Assembly (NCBI GenBank): GCA_013398955.1
Contig: VWPU01012710.1
Location: 124,001-188,000 of the forward strand
DNA: 64,000 nt
From: Callaeas wilsoni
Lineage: Eukaryota; Chordata; Aves; Passeriformes; Callaeidae
Direction: 5' to 3'
The notes under the pieces were generated by a model. The model was not told where the DNA came from and searched no databases. It was given only the letters and a program-made list of their open reading frames with translations. Every line of letters starts with the position of its first letter. The first letter of the stretch is position 1. The position numbers and the translations under genes were made by a program. This document shows positions 35,620 through 47,130 of this stretch, piece by piece.

Positions 35620-35830
35620 TTTTGCCATTATCAGCACCGGGCTGACATGCAAATCTGAAGTTTATTATACAAGATGCTGTTCATCCCTCCCTTGCATTTG
35701 GTTTCCATGTTGGAAGTCCACAGGCCAGGAATATAGGATTTCATCTGACTATTTAAGGATGGCAACACAAAAAATTCAAAACACCCTACATCAGAAAAGT
35801 TTTCAAATATTAAACATATGTTATTATGCA
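35620..35830. promoter_or_regulatory. Putative conserved non-coding element
   Basis: Contains gccattatcagcaccgggct, perfect octamer ATGCAAAT (35647-35654), gtttattatacaagatgctg and cccttgcatttggtttccat. A second perfect octamer lies just upstream at 35556-35563. Overlapping 60-118-codon frames on both strands have no protein features. Moderate CNE-like texture only. Confidence 0.3.
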
Positions 35831-38685
35831 TTCAGTATACATGTTTTATTCTTCATTAATTTTTTCAAACTCAAAGACTTGTATTGCACTTAAATCGTAA
35901 CCATGGTCCACAATTTCCACTCACGTTAACCTTACTATATGTAAGACAAAGAAAAAATATATTAATAAGTTCTATTGATTATCTGCTTAATGCAGCTGTG
36001 TTACTAATCTCCACACCTCAGACTCCAAAGGCACTGTGCAAACAGTCCATAATAAGGTGGTTTTGAAAACCAGGGAAAGCTTGCAGAAGACTCTTCTAAT
36101 ATTAAATAACAATTTCCAATTTTTTTTTCCTGAACTAAAAGGAATAGAAACTCTCTTTTATAAATAAGGATCGGTAATGCTGCAACCAAACACCTTCTTT
36201 CTGGTTTAACAAAAAGTAGATTTTATTTTAAACTGAGCATTCGACACAGACAAAAGATGATCTCTCTGAGAGAGGGCTCCAAAAGTAAGAACCTAGCATT
36301 TTAAAATAGTTCTGACAATTACAGGTCGTGGTTTACTAGCTTGAAATGCCTTATTTGTATAATTTCTCCTTCTGGGTGAACACAATTTTAAAAGGAAATG
36401 AAGCATTGTAATATAAACTACCACTATATGTACCTTGTGCTCGCATTATAAATATTATCAAAAGCAAAACAAAAAAGCAGCCAGTGCATTTCCAAAGTAA
36501 GAAGACTTTTTTTGTTTCATTCTTTCTTGATCTTTTGTTGTGACTCTCCCTTTGATTGACAGGTGGCATTCTTGTCTTTATGGATGGAGAAGCAAAGCCC
36601 TTGATGGTTATCGACATAAGGAAATGTCATGTCTGACTATGTTTCAACAGGACCTTTTTCCCCCTCGTTTTCTACTCCTTCCCCTCACTTAATTTAGTAT
36701 ATTTAATGCCAAAGAGTCTCTCAAACATGAATTTATAATCCAAATACTAATTGCAGTCAGGAACCCAAACCTGGCATTTAATTGCCATTTGGTATTAAAA
36801 GTCACATTTGCAACAAGTGTCCTTACGAGGTAAAGTTGACCAATTTCCCTTTTCCTTTGCCCCTGTGCAACCAAAACACTCCTTGGCTTCAAACCTTCAA
36901 GCTGGTGGTGGAAATGTGCTCTTGAGTGACCAGAGTGGCTCTGCAACCAGCACGTCACTGTAAATTACACATGGGAATAGTTCATTCAGAAACCAGAAGT
37001 GGGTGGGAGCGGCCGAGTGGGGCTAGCCCAGCAACACGAGGGTGATTCACCCCGTGAGGGGCTCAGTGCCAGGCAAAGAGGGGCACCACCCCCATTTGTG
37101 TCCAAAATAACTCTGTGACACTCCATCAGCACGAGGCCTGACCCAGCATCGAGGGAGTGCAGGGACTGAGGGAATTGTGCTCCCCACAAGCCCAGGTTTG
37201 GTTGTGGGAGTCTTTGTGGTGCATCACACCAGTGGCACTGACCAGTACGTGCCATTAGCCCACCCACAGCATATCAGCAACATGAACCATCCCTCACTGG
37301 CCCTAAAGGACACCACTGCCCTCCACACTGTCCCCAGTTCTGCCCTGTACAATATCCCATGTTAAAAACCCCACTGTTCCTTCATGCCATGCACAGGCTT
37401 CAGACTACCTCTAACACTTATTTCTCTCCCCCTCATGCACCCTTCTCATTTTGTCATGTCTGAAATTAATTTGTTCTCCTCCATCTCGAGCAGGGATCAT
37501 TTTATCTGCATTGTGAAGCGCCCAAACAGCATAAAAATTGTATCTTTGGTGATGTCAAATAATAAATAATAACAATAGGGCAGACCAGGAATACTTTGTC
37601 TGGGATAATGCATCCATGCTCTCTCTACCATGACCCTAATTCATCTGCATAAATTTCCAACGTGTTTTATATGCATTATGCTAACGTTTTGACCAACCAC
37701 AGGGTGAAAAAATGTGACATAGGAACTGGTTTTTCTGCAGTCAAAATTAGGTATCTATAATTAAAAAATAAAGAACAGGAAACTACTCCCCAAAACACAT
37801 CTGTCCCTTTGGCTGGATCTATATTCCATCCCAGGTGGAGAATCCAGAGGCCTGATTGTACTTGCTACTCCATAAATGACTTGTGTCTTGCAGCAAGCAG
37901 ATCCTAGGCAAGAGAATGGCCCTTCCTCTGACACTTCTGCATGAAGAGCTTCACAGATAGGTAAATTTTCAGTTGTTTTCAAATTAAAACTCTGTATCTT
38001 GCTTCTATGTCACGAGCAGCGTTCTGGGGTCTGATGCCTCTACTGAGCACTGAAATAAGGGACCAGTCCTTCACGCCAGGCAGCAGGAGCTGTGCAAGGA
38101 CATCTTGCAAGGTTTGGATCTCAGGTTAATGTTCCACTGAATCACATCACCCCAGCTGCAGAGCAGATGCTGCAGGTGGTACCCATGGTACCTGTCAAAG
38201 TTCCCAAACACAACCAAACTTTCCTCCCCATTTCACTGCCATATATCTCCTGACTTTTTAATTGCTTTCAGGCATGCACAGGGCAAATGCTTCACCCAGA
38301 AGACTGAATAAAGAATATCCAAGTAATTATATTACTTCTCGGCCATTGGATTCAATCTGACAAATGCAAAAAGAACATCTGAGAAGAGTCTGCCTGGTCT
38401 CTTCTTCTCCATAGCAGGAGTACAAAAAGCAAGTTCAGAGTCAGATTTACACAGTCTAAGGCCAGCCTGTCTGCAGTTACAAGTTTTGCTACAGAAGAAT
38501 GCCAGAAGAATTCTCTAAGCAGGAGAACAAAGAGGGAGAGAGACCTGAGCCAGTTCTGAAACAATTACATTACTTCAATTGAAGGAGTACTTGGGAAGAC
38601 AATCACATGTGGGATGCATGAACGTTCCTATTTCTTCTGGTTAAGTACTCCTGCTTTTCCCTCATCTTGTCACTGAATGCATTTC
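35831..38685. other. Non-coding, nothing firmly recognised
   Basis: No gene, RNA or repeat family recognised. A small AT-rich segment at 37640-37720 (ctgcataaatttccaacgtg, then a RUNX-like aaccacagg at 37696-37704) may be regulatory. The GC-richer 36990-37340 has overlapping chance frames. Confidence 0.45.
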
Positions 38686-38689
38686 TACT

Positions 38690-38890
38690 CCTTTATAGCC
38701 AGCCAAGCTATAAAATTCAGCATGAGCTTGAGTATACTACATGCTAATTTCGTATTGCCCTAATAATGCTCAGATTTACTGGGATCTATTCTCTCACTGA
38801 TGCATATTTGTAAGTACTATTAACGTTAATGGGAGTTACCAACTAATTAGAAAGGAGAACAAAATCTAGGCTATAGGATGCAAATTAGAG
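38690..38890. promoter_or_regulatory. Putative conserved non-coding element
   Basis: Repeat-free: catgctaatttcgtattgcc, ctaataatgctcagatttac, tgatgcatatttgtaagtac, tattaacgttaatgggagtt (the word TTAACGTTAA is a perfect palindrome, 38820-38829), and a perfect octamer at 38878-38885. Homeodomain/POU-type composition. Inferred enhancer. Confidence 0.4.
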
Positions 38891-39129
38891 TAGTGGCTGT
38901 GTCACTTATCTTCCCGCAGAGGAATTACAGAGTAGAGCAATATCAAGGACAGTGACTCTAAATTCTGTTGATTATTTGCCTTATATTTTACACCCTTGAA
39001 CCCACAACAAAACAAAACCCTCGAAGGGAAATCTCCAGCCAGGTTATTAAAGTCTATTGCATAATCACAAAAATCTCTAAGCTAGTTCTCAAACTGAGAG
39101 AAAGCCTTGAAAAGTCCTAATCTGGCTCA

Positions 39130-39650
39130 CTTAAACACACTCGGCAGAGAACTGTTGCAAGGTGTAGCTAACAATTAATATTTTTAACAAGCTGGTCAAG
39201 AGAGTGTAGCTCAGTGAGTCTGTGTATTAAAAGGGCATTGTTAGCACACTGCTTGGCTTTTATGAGGTGAAACAATCCAAACCTACTTCAGTGCATGGAG
39301 TGGTTTGGAGAGGTTTTATTTCTATCCTTAAAGTCCAGGGTGGCTTTGGCATAATAAAGGTCATATCTCCTAATCATGGTAATGTTCACACACAGCAATA
39401 TGAGCTCATTGCAGAGAGCTCCAGCACTCAGAAATCCCCGGTTAGAAGGTGTCACCGATTAAACTATCGCATTTCAAAGGCTTCCATACAGTAAATAGGA
39501 AAGAAAAGAAGAAAAGGAACCGTGGCCTTTTGTTATTCAAAAAGCTACGGAGAGCGATAATTAACCCATTTTTGTTGAGAAATCATTTGGACAAAAGTCA
39601 AGGGATTGCCACCCTGTCAATTGTTAAGTCTAGATAAGGACATTATATTC
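39130..39650. promoter_or_regulatory. Putative conserved non-coding element(s)
   Basis: Long repeat-free stretch including gtagctaacaattaatattt, gtgtattaaaagggcattgt, ggtcatatctcctaatcatg, gtgtcaccgattaaactatc, gagagcgataattaacccat and ccctgtcaattgttaagtct. Two chance frames (75 and 62 codons) cross it. An A/G-rich run (39497-39520) separates two sub-blocks, so it may be two elements. Regulatory role inferred. Confidence 0.4.
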
Positions 39651-40195
39651 CACTGTACAAAGAGTGACTGAAGATAGTGAATAGAAAGTAGGCCACTACT
39701 ATGACTTTCCCTAGTCCACCGAAAAAGAGGTCTATTTTTTTCCACAAAAGAGGTAATATAGTAAAAAAATTCTCTTCCTACATTAAAAACATAACTACAG
39801 TGCTTGTTTTTGCATTTTGTTAAATATTCAAAGGTACCATGCAATTAGCATGTCATTAATGAATAATTAATTACTGCTAAAACAGCCTTCAGATTTTTTT
39901 GCAACTAAATTATTTAAAGAGCAAATATAACAATGGAATGCAACTCCCCCCTTTCCTTAACTCTGTGATTTTATCAGTGCTTTGGTTTGGAGATGAATTG
40001 GGGATTATTAACTAAGAGAAAAATTATATTTTGGAACACGAAAAGATTCCACATTCCCTTCCTGTTTCTCTGCCCTCACCCCCTCAAAGGGACTTGAAGA
40101 CAAAAAATGATGTGTTCCTGATTAGGACTGCTCAGAATGCACGAGTTAAAATATCCAAGATGTGCTTCAAAACACAAGATCTGTATATTTCCTGA

Positions 40196-40232
40196 AAAAA
40201 AAAAAAAAATCAAAAAAACAAAAACCCCAAAA
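40196..40232. repeat. A-rich tract
   Basis: A run of adenines followed by tcaaaaaaacaaaaacccc-type low-complexity sequence. No SINE or LINE body adjoins it. Confidence 0.75.
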
Positions 40233-40289
40233 ATGTTGAAAACTAATCCTGCCAGCACTTTGCAACAGTGAACCCCAAGAGCGAGCAAG

Positions 40290-40570
40290 TGCAGTGTATT
40301 TTTGTTTGTCATTTGTCACCGGCTCTAATGACAGTTACTTTATTATTAAAATCTACCCCACTATACGGCCAAGAGCTAAAGAGAAAGTAATTTGTTGCCA
40401 CTTGCAGATATACATCAGTAGTAAGACGTTAGTTTATATTTATAAGCTGCACATCTGTGAATCAATTGGCCTACCCATCTGTTAACTGCACCAGTAAACA
40501 GGGAGCCTGTGCGCCGCGGATCCCTGCATCCATCACAAATTCCTTCTTTAATTGTATGTTTATGCAACAA
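40290..40570. promoter_or_regulatory. Putative conserved non-coding element
   Basis: Contains cactaatgac-like words: ggctctaatgacagttactt (40321-40340; includes TALE-type TGACAG), ttattattaaaatctacccc, ctatacggccaagagctaaa, gtaagacgttagtttatatt and gcgccgcggatccctgcatc (40511-40530). CpGs retained in AT-rich context. A 63-codon frame across it lacks protein features. Regulatory role inferred. Confidence 0.4.
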
Positions 40571-42975
40571 ACCTCCACTTAAGTGTATTTGAGAATGTTT
40601 TGAGCAGTGATAATTAGTTTTTATGACTCAATGCTACTCTTCCTAACACTGATTCAACACTATTATTTTAATAGAGACAGCACTTTTCTCTGACAGTGTC
40701 AAAGCAGGTTTTCTCCATGGAGCAGAATTTGTCCCTACAAAGATACTCTGGAAAAACAAATCTCTTCCCAGTGTTCCCAAGCTACTAGTACAGCATGCAA
40801 ATGTGATTCTTCATCTTTTCATAAACTTTTCTTTTAGACGTTGGTCCCTGAAATAAAATACATTAAAAGCTATCGGCTCACCACAAAAAGTTGCAAAAGA
40901 GCTTGGATTGCACTGGTCTGGATAACAGGGCTCGAATTGTAATGTTGGACACAATTATTAAGACACACCTCATAAGCATAGGAGACCACTCCCCTGTTTA
41001 AACTTAAGATCCCTGCTTACATATATTGATTCCAAGTGCTGTTTCATTTCCAAGCAGATTTATGCTTGGGTACTTCACCTAATTTCTGTAAACAAAAAGC
41101 TAATGGAGAAAAAAAAAAAAAAGCCATAAAGCTATACCTCTTACTGTATCTCATTTTACTCAGGAAATACTGCATGCACCTTTTTGCATAATAGGGGATT
41201 TTCACAGTGGTTTTTTTGTAATGGCTTTACAGTGAAGTTGTGTAAAATATGATGTTCAACTTCATAAAGCATTTAGTTACAGCATTGAGTTTGTTTGAGG
41301 AACTGAAAGCACACTTATCTATGTATCATTGTGCTGATGCAAATGGCAAAATTTTCCACATGATTAAACATCATTTTCTCAGGGTATTCTGTGTCCAACT
41401 GCCTGCTACTCAGTAAATGTTTAGATCAATGCATGGTTGATTCCAAGCCTTGCAAGCCTAAAATCCTCCCATATCTAAATAAACACGTAGGTTTACGCAA
41501 GGCCAAAAAAAAGAAAGAAAGGACTCAGGCAGGATCAGAAAGGAATCAGCTGGGTTAAAAAAAAATGCTGATTTTTAAAAAACACACGTATGCTCGTGAC
41601 AATATTTTAAACAACGGGTTACGTTTATGCGTATCTCTATTTACTCCTTACCGGGAAGGGTTTCTCTTATGGACTCTTGGAGCAGAAAGTGCCACCAGTG
41701 AATGGTGGAGCCCTGCAGAAAGTGCCATTGACTGACAGCAGTGACGCCCACTGGCACCGCCAGCCCCAGGAGCTGCCAGGAGCTCCCCTGGAGTTGGTCT
41801 TCAGCCACCAAGCTGCTCACAAGTCCAGCATCTGTTCTTTGCTTAACATGACTGGGAGCCGTATGGACACAGTCCTCCTCTCTCATTCCTGGGGGCAGAT
41901 GCCAGCGTGGTCTTATGTCACTTCCAAGAGAAAAAGCCCTGACCTACACAGTGGCCATCAGACAAACCAGGATCTTAGGGAACAGCAGGCTTGGCAAACC
42001 ATGATAACAATTTTTAGAGCATGTGGCAGCCCAAAGAGAAATTTTCCTCGGTAAGTACTGTTGTGATTTTGTGTGATTACAGATATGCAGAAAAGCCAGA
42101 TCGAAATAAACTTACTGAGGATATATGCAAAAGTGAAGAGTGCAAAAAGAAGCAATCACTCTGTTCCCATCTCTTAAGTCCTCTGCTCCCAAATCCACCA
42201 GACCCATACAGCACCAGTGAGGCTTGGCGGGGAACTGGAGCTAAAAGTCACGCAGTCCCCAGCTTCTCTATCAAGCTGATGACAAGGGCATCAAATTGAT
42301 GCTTCTGCCAGAACTGGCCAGAGTACAAAATCTCATTCCTGAGCAGATGTCAGGTAGGGCGAACATTCAATCTCCACAAGGCTTGGACAAAAATGTAGGA
42401 CAGCAGCACAGAGGTGAAAGAGGTTTGGTGAAAAGAACAGATCCCAAGTCTCCAGCCAAAATATTTCAAAGCAACTTCTGCCGAGGAGACACAATCGACA
42501 ATTCCAGTGAGAAAGAATGTCGGCTTCATCACACACAAAAAACCTTCCACTAACATCTCCCAAATGGAAAAGATATTATAAACAACATTCACCTCACTCT
42601 CCTCCCTCCCTGTCACAGAAATGACCATGATTCTTTACTACATACCTTCAAAAACAGTCCTTTGCAGATAAAAAGAAATAAAATCTAACCTTAAGAAGTA
42701 CATTCAGAGACCCCCTTTATGCCACCACTCTGTGTTATGGAAAAATGAAGGTAAAAATCTGTTGAAAAACATTTCCCTGCTGTATTGTGATTGACATCTG
42801 ACAGTGCTCAGTGGTGTCCTAACTTGGATGAATTTAAATGACAAGCTTTCCTTTATAAGTAACAGAGCTCCTTTTACAATAGAACAGCACGATTACTTCA
42901 TGGAAAGGAAAAAAAGGAAGAATCAAAGTTTTTCTTCAAATCCCTGGGGGCACCCCTGACCTGTCACTAGGCTAC
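40571..42975. other. Non-coding, nothing recognised
   Basis: No gene or repeat family. Perfect octamers at 40795-40802 and 41337-41344. A-run at 41107-41121. Frames at 41677-42054 (125 codons, +) and 41641-41886 (-) overlap on opposite strands and contain a short direct repeat, gcagaaagtgcca, at 41681 and 41715, but no domain. Confidence 0.45.
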
Positions 42976-42979
42976 GACC

Positions 42980-43270
42980 TTCCCTCGTTAATCTATGCAA
43001 ATCGGATGACTCTAATTTGTGGCGCCGATTGCTTTGCCACACCTTTAAATTCAGAGATCAGCTACGGGATGATGGCTACATCACACAGAGTTCAGATCAC
43101 CTTCATGTTGCCAACATTTTTAATGCCACGACAGATGACTTCCCCACCATTCTGGGACAAGGCAGTCCACGCAGCCCTCCAGACTACTTTTTGATTAACA
43201 TCGAGACAAAAGGCAGTGGTGTTTTGCCTCCTCGTTTGTGATTAGCAGCATTGCTGCTGTAAGCATTCCT
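42980..43270. promoter_or_regulatory. Putative conserved non-coding element with POU octamer
   Basis: Balanced-composition block standing out from its surroundings: ctcgttaatctatgcaaatc (perfect octamer 42995-43002), atttgtggcgccgattgctt, gatcagctacgggatgatgg, ccttcatgttgccaacattt, ttttgattaacatcgagaca. Two plus-strand frames are open for 62 and 74 codons, which made me consider an exon. However, no domain is recognisable and no clean AG...GT pair fits either frame, so a CNE is the better reading. Confidence 0.4.
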
Positions 43271-43370
43271 AAGCTAGAACCCCTGGGAAGAGTATCAGAT
43301 CCCAGGTCAAGGCACAGACTGCCAATATCACGGCTTCGCTAACAGTCACCCAATCGCTTTTATGGACATG

Positions 43371-43408
43371 AAAAAAAAAAAAAAAAAAAGGAGGAAAAAA
43401 AAAAAAGG
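43371..43408. repeat. Interrupted poly-A tract
   Basis: Nineteen adenines, GGAGG, then twelve adenines. There is no recognisable SINE, LINE or processed pseudogene upstream on either strand, so it is probably a microsatellite. Confidence 0.8.
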
Positions 43409-44035
43409 TATTCACTGTAATAAGCACCGGTTCCAACTGAGAGATATTATGTCAAACTCTAAGGTCTGTTTCAAAACTTTCCCCATTCACGTAACTTAAT
43501 ACACTTTGTAAGCCAAAGAGGGCAATATCACAGAAGATGCTCTATGTTCACCTTCCACGTCACACAAAGGCCATGGAAGCTATTTTGTCTGGGTTCAGTG
43601 TAGTGTGGGGGTTAAACTTTTTGCTTTAAATTGGGTCCTCAACAAGGATACACTATTTTTTATTTAACTCTAGCCTAACTTATTTTATCCCTAGCTTTAT
43701 CCCTTTTCTGCAGTGAGACTTTTGTCTTCACAGTGCTGAAAAAGTAGAGATCTTCATTTACACTGGAAAATGTGTTAGTTATTTCTGTTATCCACACACA
43801 CATCCTTCCGTTCAGAAAGTTGTGAAATCCATTTTCCTGAAAACCCAAAAGCACACGGGAGTATAACTGATAGTAAAACATTCCAAGAATTTAATCCGTG
43901 CCCTGTGTGATCCATCTAACAATACACTCTGAGCAATGATCTTATTTGCTCATGCCTCGCAACTCTGACAACACTCAAACCTGTTAACCATCCTTTCAAA
44001 CAAACTCTGAAGGTTGCCAGTTGTGACAGATTTGG
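43409..44035. other. Non-coding, nothing recognised
   Basis: AT-rich single-copy-looking DNA. A 68-codon minus-strand frame at 43675-43881 is chance. No repeat or motif cluster. Confidence 0.5.
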
Positions 44036-44039
44036 ACCA

Positions 44040-44180
44040 GTGTTGATGGTAACATGGGAGTTAGTTAAAGTGATTTGATAAGCTTGTAGCAGCTTGAGGG
44101 GCGGCGTCATTCCAAATAAGTAAACAACGTTGTCAACAACATAGCCCATCAATAAATGCAGCCTCTATCTCACACAATCA
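44040..44180. promoter_or_regulatory. Putative conserved non-coding element with forkhead-like site
   Basis: Short block with gtgatttgataagcttgtag, gaggggcggcgtcattccaa, the forkhead core GTAAACA (44120-44126) running into caacgttgtcaacaacatag, and catcaataaatgcagcctct. AACGTT and nearby CpGs are retained. Regulatory role inferred. Confidence 0.35.
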
Positions 44181-45208
44181 TTATTAAAATAAAAAATATA
44201 TATAATAATATAGGAAATCAGAAAGGAAGGCAGGCAGACAAGGGGAAAAAAAAGAAAAAAGTTTCTTTGTCTGTAGCCACAAATCAATGACATATAGCAT
44301 CAGGGTTCACTGAAACACTGACAAATGTGTCAGCAACACTTGTTTTTAGCATTACTGTATTCTTTACAACTATTAGGAAGCAAGTACAAGGTTATTATAG
44401 GCACAGAGGCTAAACATACAGTGACATGCTTCACAAGCCCACTCATGCTTTGTATGAGAGCTTTCACTTTCTATAGAAGTGGATTATCCCATTTTCTCAT
44501 GCTGATCCAAGTGATCTCATTACTTACAGAAGAATCCTGGCATACAAGAATTGCTCTGCCAACGATCACTTATAACATCCCAGCAGACTCTATTTTTAAA
44601 GAAAAACTATCATACTTTTCTTCTAATGGCTCTTCTATTGAAGAAAAAAAAAATTAAAAACTGAAAACAGCTTCCACAGGGATTTCAGCCTTAGCCACTG
44701 GGGAGGCCAAATGCAATTATGGATCCAATACTTTTTAACAGCTCCCACTCTGATGGCCAATAAGCAGTTTGGTATTCCCCCGTCTCCATCCCCTAAGTAA
44801 ATTGCTACATATATATATATCCACTGGCGGGCTGCCAGAAACTTTGGAGGCTCTGCACCACAAATATGCTCAGTGACTCCTGGCCATCTGGTGAGCTGGC
44901 TGGATCCCTGCTCCAGGATCTGTATCTTCAGGCAGAACCAGCCCCTGGAGGATCTGGGTATGGGCAAGGAGCGTTTTAGGGGATAGGCTGCCTGTGCTGA
45001 TTGACAAGTGGCTCATTCCTCTGCTCCATCCTCAAGAGCTTTTATCAGAAAGTGGATCCCAAAGGTCCTCCAGCATCTCATAATATACAGAAGCCCTTTC
45101 CATAAGGTGGGACTCGCCATAGCAGACCTCAAGAAGAGACCTGTAAATTAGCTGGGGAAAGTGCTTTAAAATAAACAACAGCTTTCAAAACAAACCCTAA
45201 AAGCATCT
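44181..45208. other. Non-coding, nothing firmly recognised
   Basis: A short (TA)n run is at 44807-44820. A 110-codon frame on each strand (44325-44657 +, 44635-44967 -) has no domain. The GC-richer 44660-45000 could be an old unrecognised repeat. Confidence 0.45.
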
Positions 45209-45246
45209 AGGCCCCTATCCAACAAAACACTTAAATGCTCGTGTGG
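45209..45246 (+). mobile_element. Ancient palindromic MITE arm
   Basis: aggcccctatccaacaaaac (45209-45228) and acttaaatgctcgtgtg (45229-45245) correspond to the arm gggccctgatccagcaaagcacttaagcacgtg of an old amniote palindromic repeat, the same arm as at 16327. Only one arm is detectable. Confidence 0.5.
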
Positions 45247-45329
45247 CTCTAGAGAGGGAAGGCAGCTCACCAAATATGCACAGATGCTTGATAGCCAGAG
45301 TCACTTTCCACAGCTCTGCCATGGGCTCA

Positions 45330-45470
45330 TCTGTAACCTCAAACAAGGGATCTGAGCCCTGCCCTGCCATGCTTCACCTCCTCCCGCTGTAAAACTGGGA
45401 AAGTCATCCTGAATTTCATCCTTGAGAACATTGTATTATAGATATTGGATGTTTATGCAGTGCCAGATGT
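45330..45470 (+). repeat. MIR-like SINE fragment
   Basis: cttcacctcctcccgctgta followed by aaactgggaaag matches the MIR segment ctcagtttcctcatctgtaaaatggggaaa. It is followed by a decayed tail (cttgagaacattgtattata...gtttatgcagtgcc) in the expected order. Upstream MIR sequence is not clear. Confidence 0.45.
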
Positions 45471-46855
45471 TGAGGCGATGAATTACACAGAGGTGCTTAT
45501 ACATTTAACGACATACATCCAGATCTTCCACCCAACACACTGAGTGGACCCTTTGAATTTCATTGAAATTTCCTCTCTAAGAAAAGGTTTTCTAGATCTT
45601 TACCTCTTGCAGAACAATGAGTATCACAGTTAAAATTAGCAAGGGAAAAAAAAATTCTATCTTGCTTTCCCTAATGGGAAATACGAAAATTCTATCAATG
45701 TTTAGGATGCTACGATGTTGCTCAGATCTAAGTTCAGAGGAGTTAGTTCCTCAACATCAATTGAAGGGCCTTTTCACTAAAGACACAAACCATATTGGTT
45801 TGCCTCCCTTTTTTCAGATGCATATGAAGTCCTTATTATATATTCACGTATTAAAGGGAGAATGATCCTATGAGATTCAAGAAATAAAAACTTGGAAAAA
45901 ATTTCCAAAGGACTGGCTGCAGTGTTGATTAATATCCAGAGAGGAGAAGCTAGTGGATAGGGAAATGCCCAGGGATTTAGGAGATAGGGGATTTAGAAAA
46001 GATTCCCAGCTTAAATACAGACTTGTTTCGAGAATTGGTTTCATCTCTCCTGTAAAATCCCAAGAAAACAGCACATCATTACTCAGAGGGGACATAATCT
46101 ATTAAAATATCGCAGGCAGACTTGAAATAACAGGGGTTTCTTCCATGATACTCTTTTTCTTTTCCCAGTTTGCAGCCTTTCCAAACTCCATTGATTCCTA
46201 GATCTGCCCAGACTGGTATTAAAATCACCTCGGCAGCACAACTATAGGATAAAGACATCTGCTAATTCAGAAAGAGCATGAAGGCTGCTGTGAGAGATTG
46301 GTGACCCTGAACAAGGATTGGCCTGGGATAGTCAGGAAAAGCAGAACTCCACAGCTGCCTTTTCCAGTCCAGCTAAAGCAGCCTCCAAACGGCAACCACG
46401 GGGAGACAGAAACGCTCAGGAAAAGCCACCCACGCAACTGAGCAATTCTGCCTAACTGTCGCCAAGTACTACTCGAAAAGAGGCAAAATTTACCATCACG
46501 GAGCAACAATGCCTGTTTCCTCTAATTAAATGATTAGTCCCACTGCCAAGCTGAGGCTGGAGCCAGAGCACTCACAGGGCCCGTGCAATTCCAGAGGGGC
46601 TCTGTGAGGAGACCACCGCACTCGCTGCCCTCGGAGAGAGCAGGGGAAGGGCTGCATTTCACAGGAAGCCACGGTTAGAAACCATCTAACTGCAACTGCA
46701 TCAGGTGCTGCTGCAACCTGCACACTGGAAAGGGTTTCAGTTCAAGCAGCGGTGATTAATTGAGCTGAAGCTGTGTTCCTGCCCCTCCCATGGCATCTGA
46801 GCACTTCTTGCCTCTGAAATAACAAGGGGTTAAGATTTGCCGCAAACGCACCACC
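45471..46855. other. Non-coding, nothing recognised
   Basis: No gene, RNA or repeat family seen. Short opposing frames only. Confidence 0.5.
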
Positions 46856-46859
46856 TACA

Positions 46860-47130
46860 TTTTTAAGGCTATAAAAATGGGATGCTTACACTTTTCCTAA
46901 CCCCTCACCAATGACCAGACCCATATGTAAATTTCACACAGTAGTATTTAGTAGCATAATTAATCCCTACTTTATGTTATGAGTAATATTTCCTATTCCC
47001 GACCCTGCAACGTCCTTTAAGAAGATCCATGTTCCAATTAGACTAGCCCATCGGCACTCTTTTAATGAGCAGATTAATCATTCAGATGGGTACAATGGTG
47101 TCATCACAGGTTTTAAATATGATAATCTAC
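46860..47130. promoter_or_regulatory. Putative conserved non-coding element
   Basis: Repeat-free AT-rich block: ctatttagtagcataattaa-type words (agtagcataattaatccct, 46952-46970), ttatgttatgagtaatattt, ctgcaacgtcctttaagaag, ccaattagactagcccatcg and gagcagattaatcattcaga (47067-47086). Multiple homeodomain cores and retained CpGs. No coding frame. Regulatory role inferred. Confidence 0.45.

Noticed and set aside
35626..35648. REST/RE1-like half-site (tcagcaccgggctgac)
   Set aside because: The left half AGCACC is good, but the right half does not match at canonical spacing and only poorly at other spacings.
43371..43408. Poly-A tract as the tail of a processed pseudogene or retroelement
   Set aside because: No recognisable gene or element body lies upstream on either strand, and the tract is interrupted by GGAGG.
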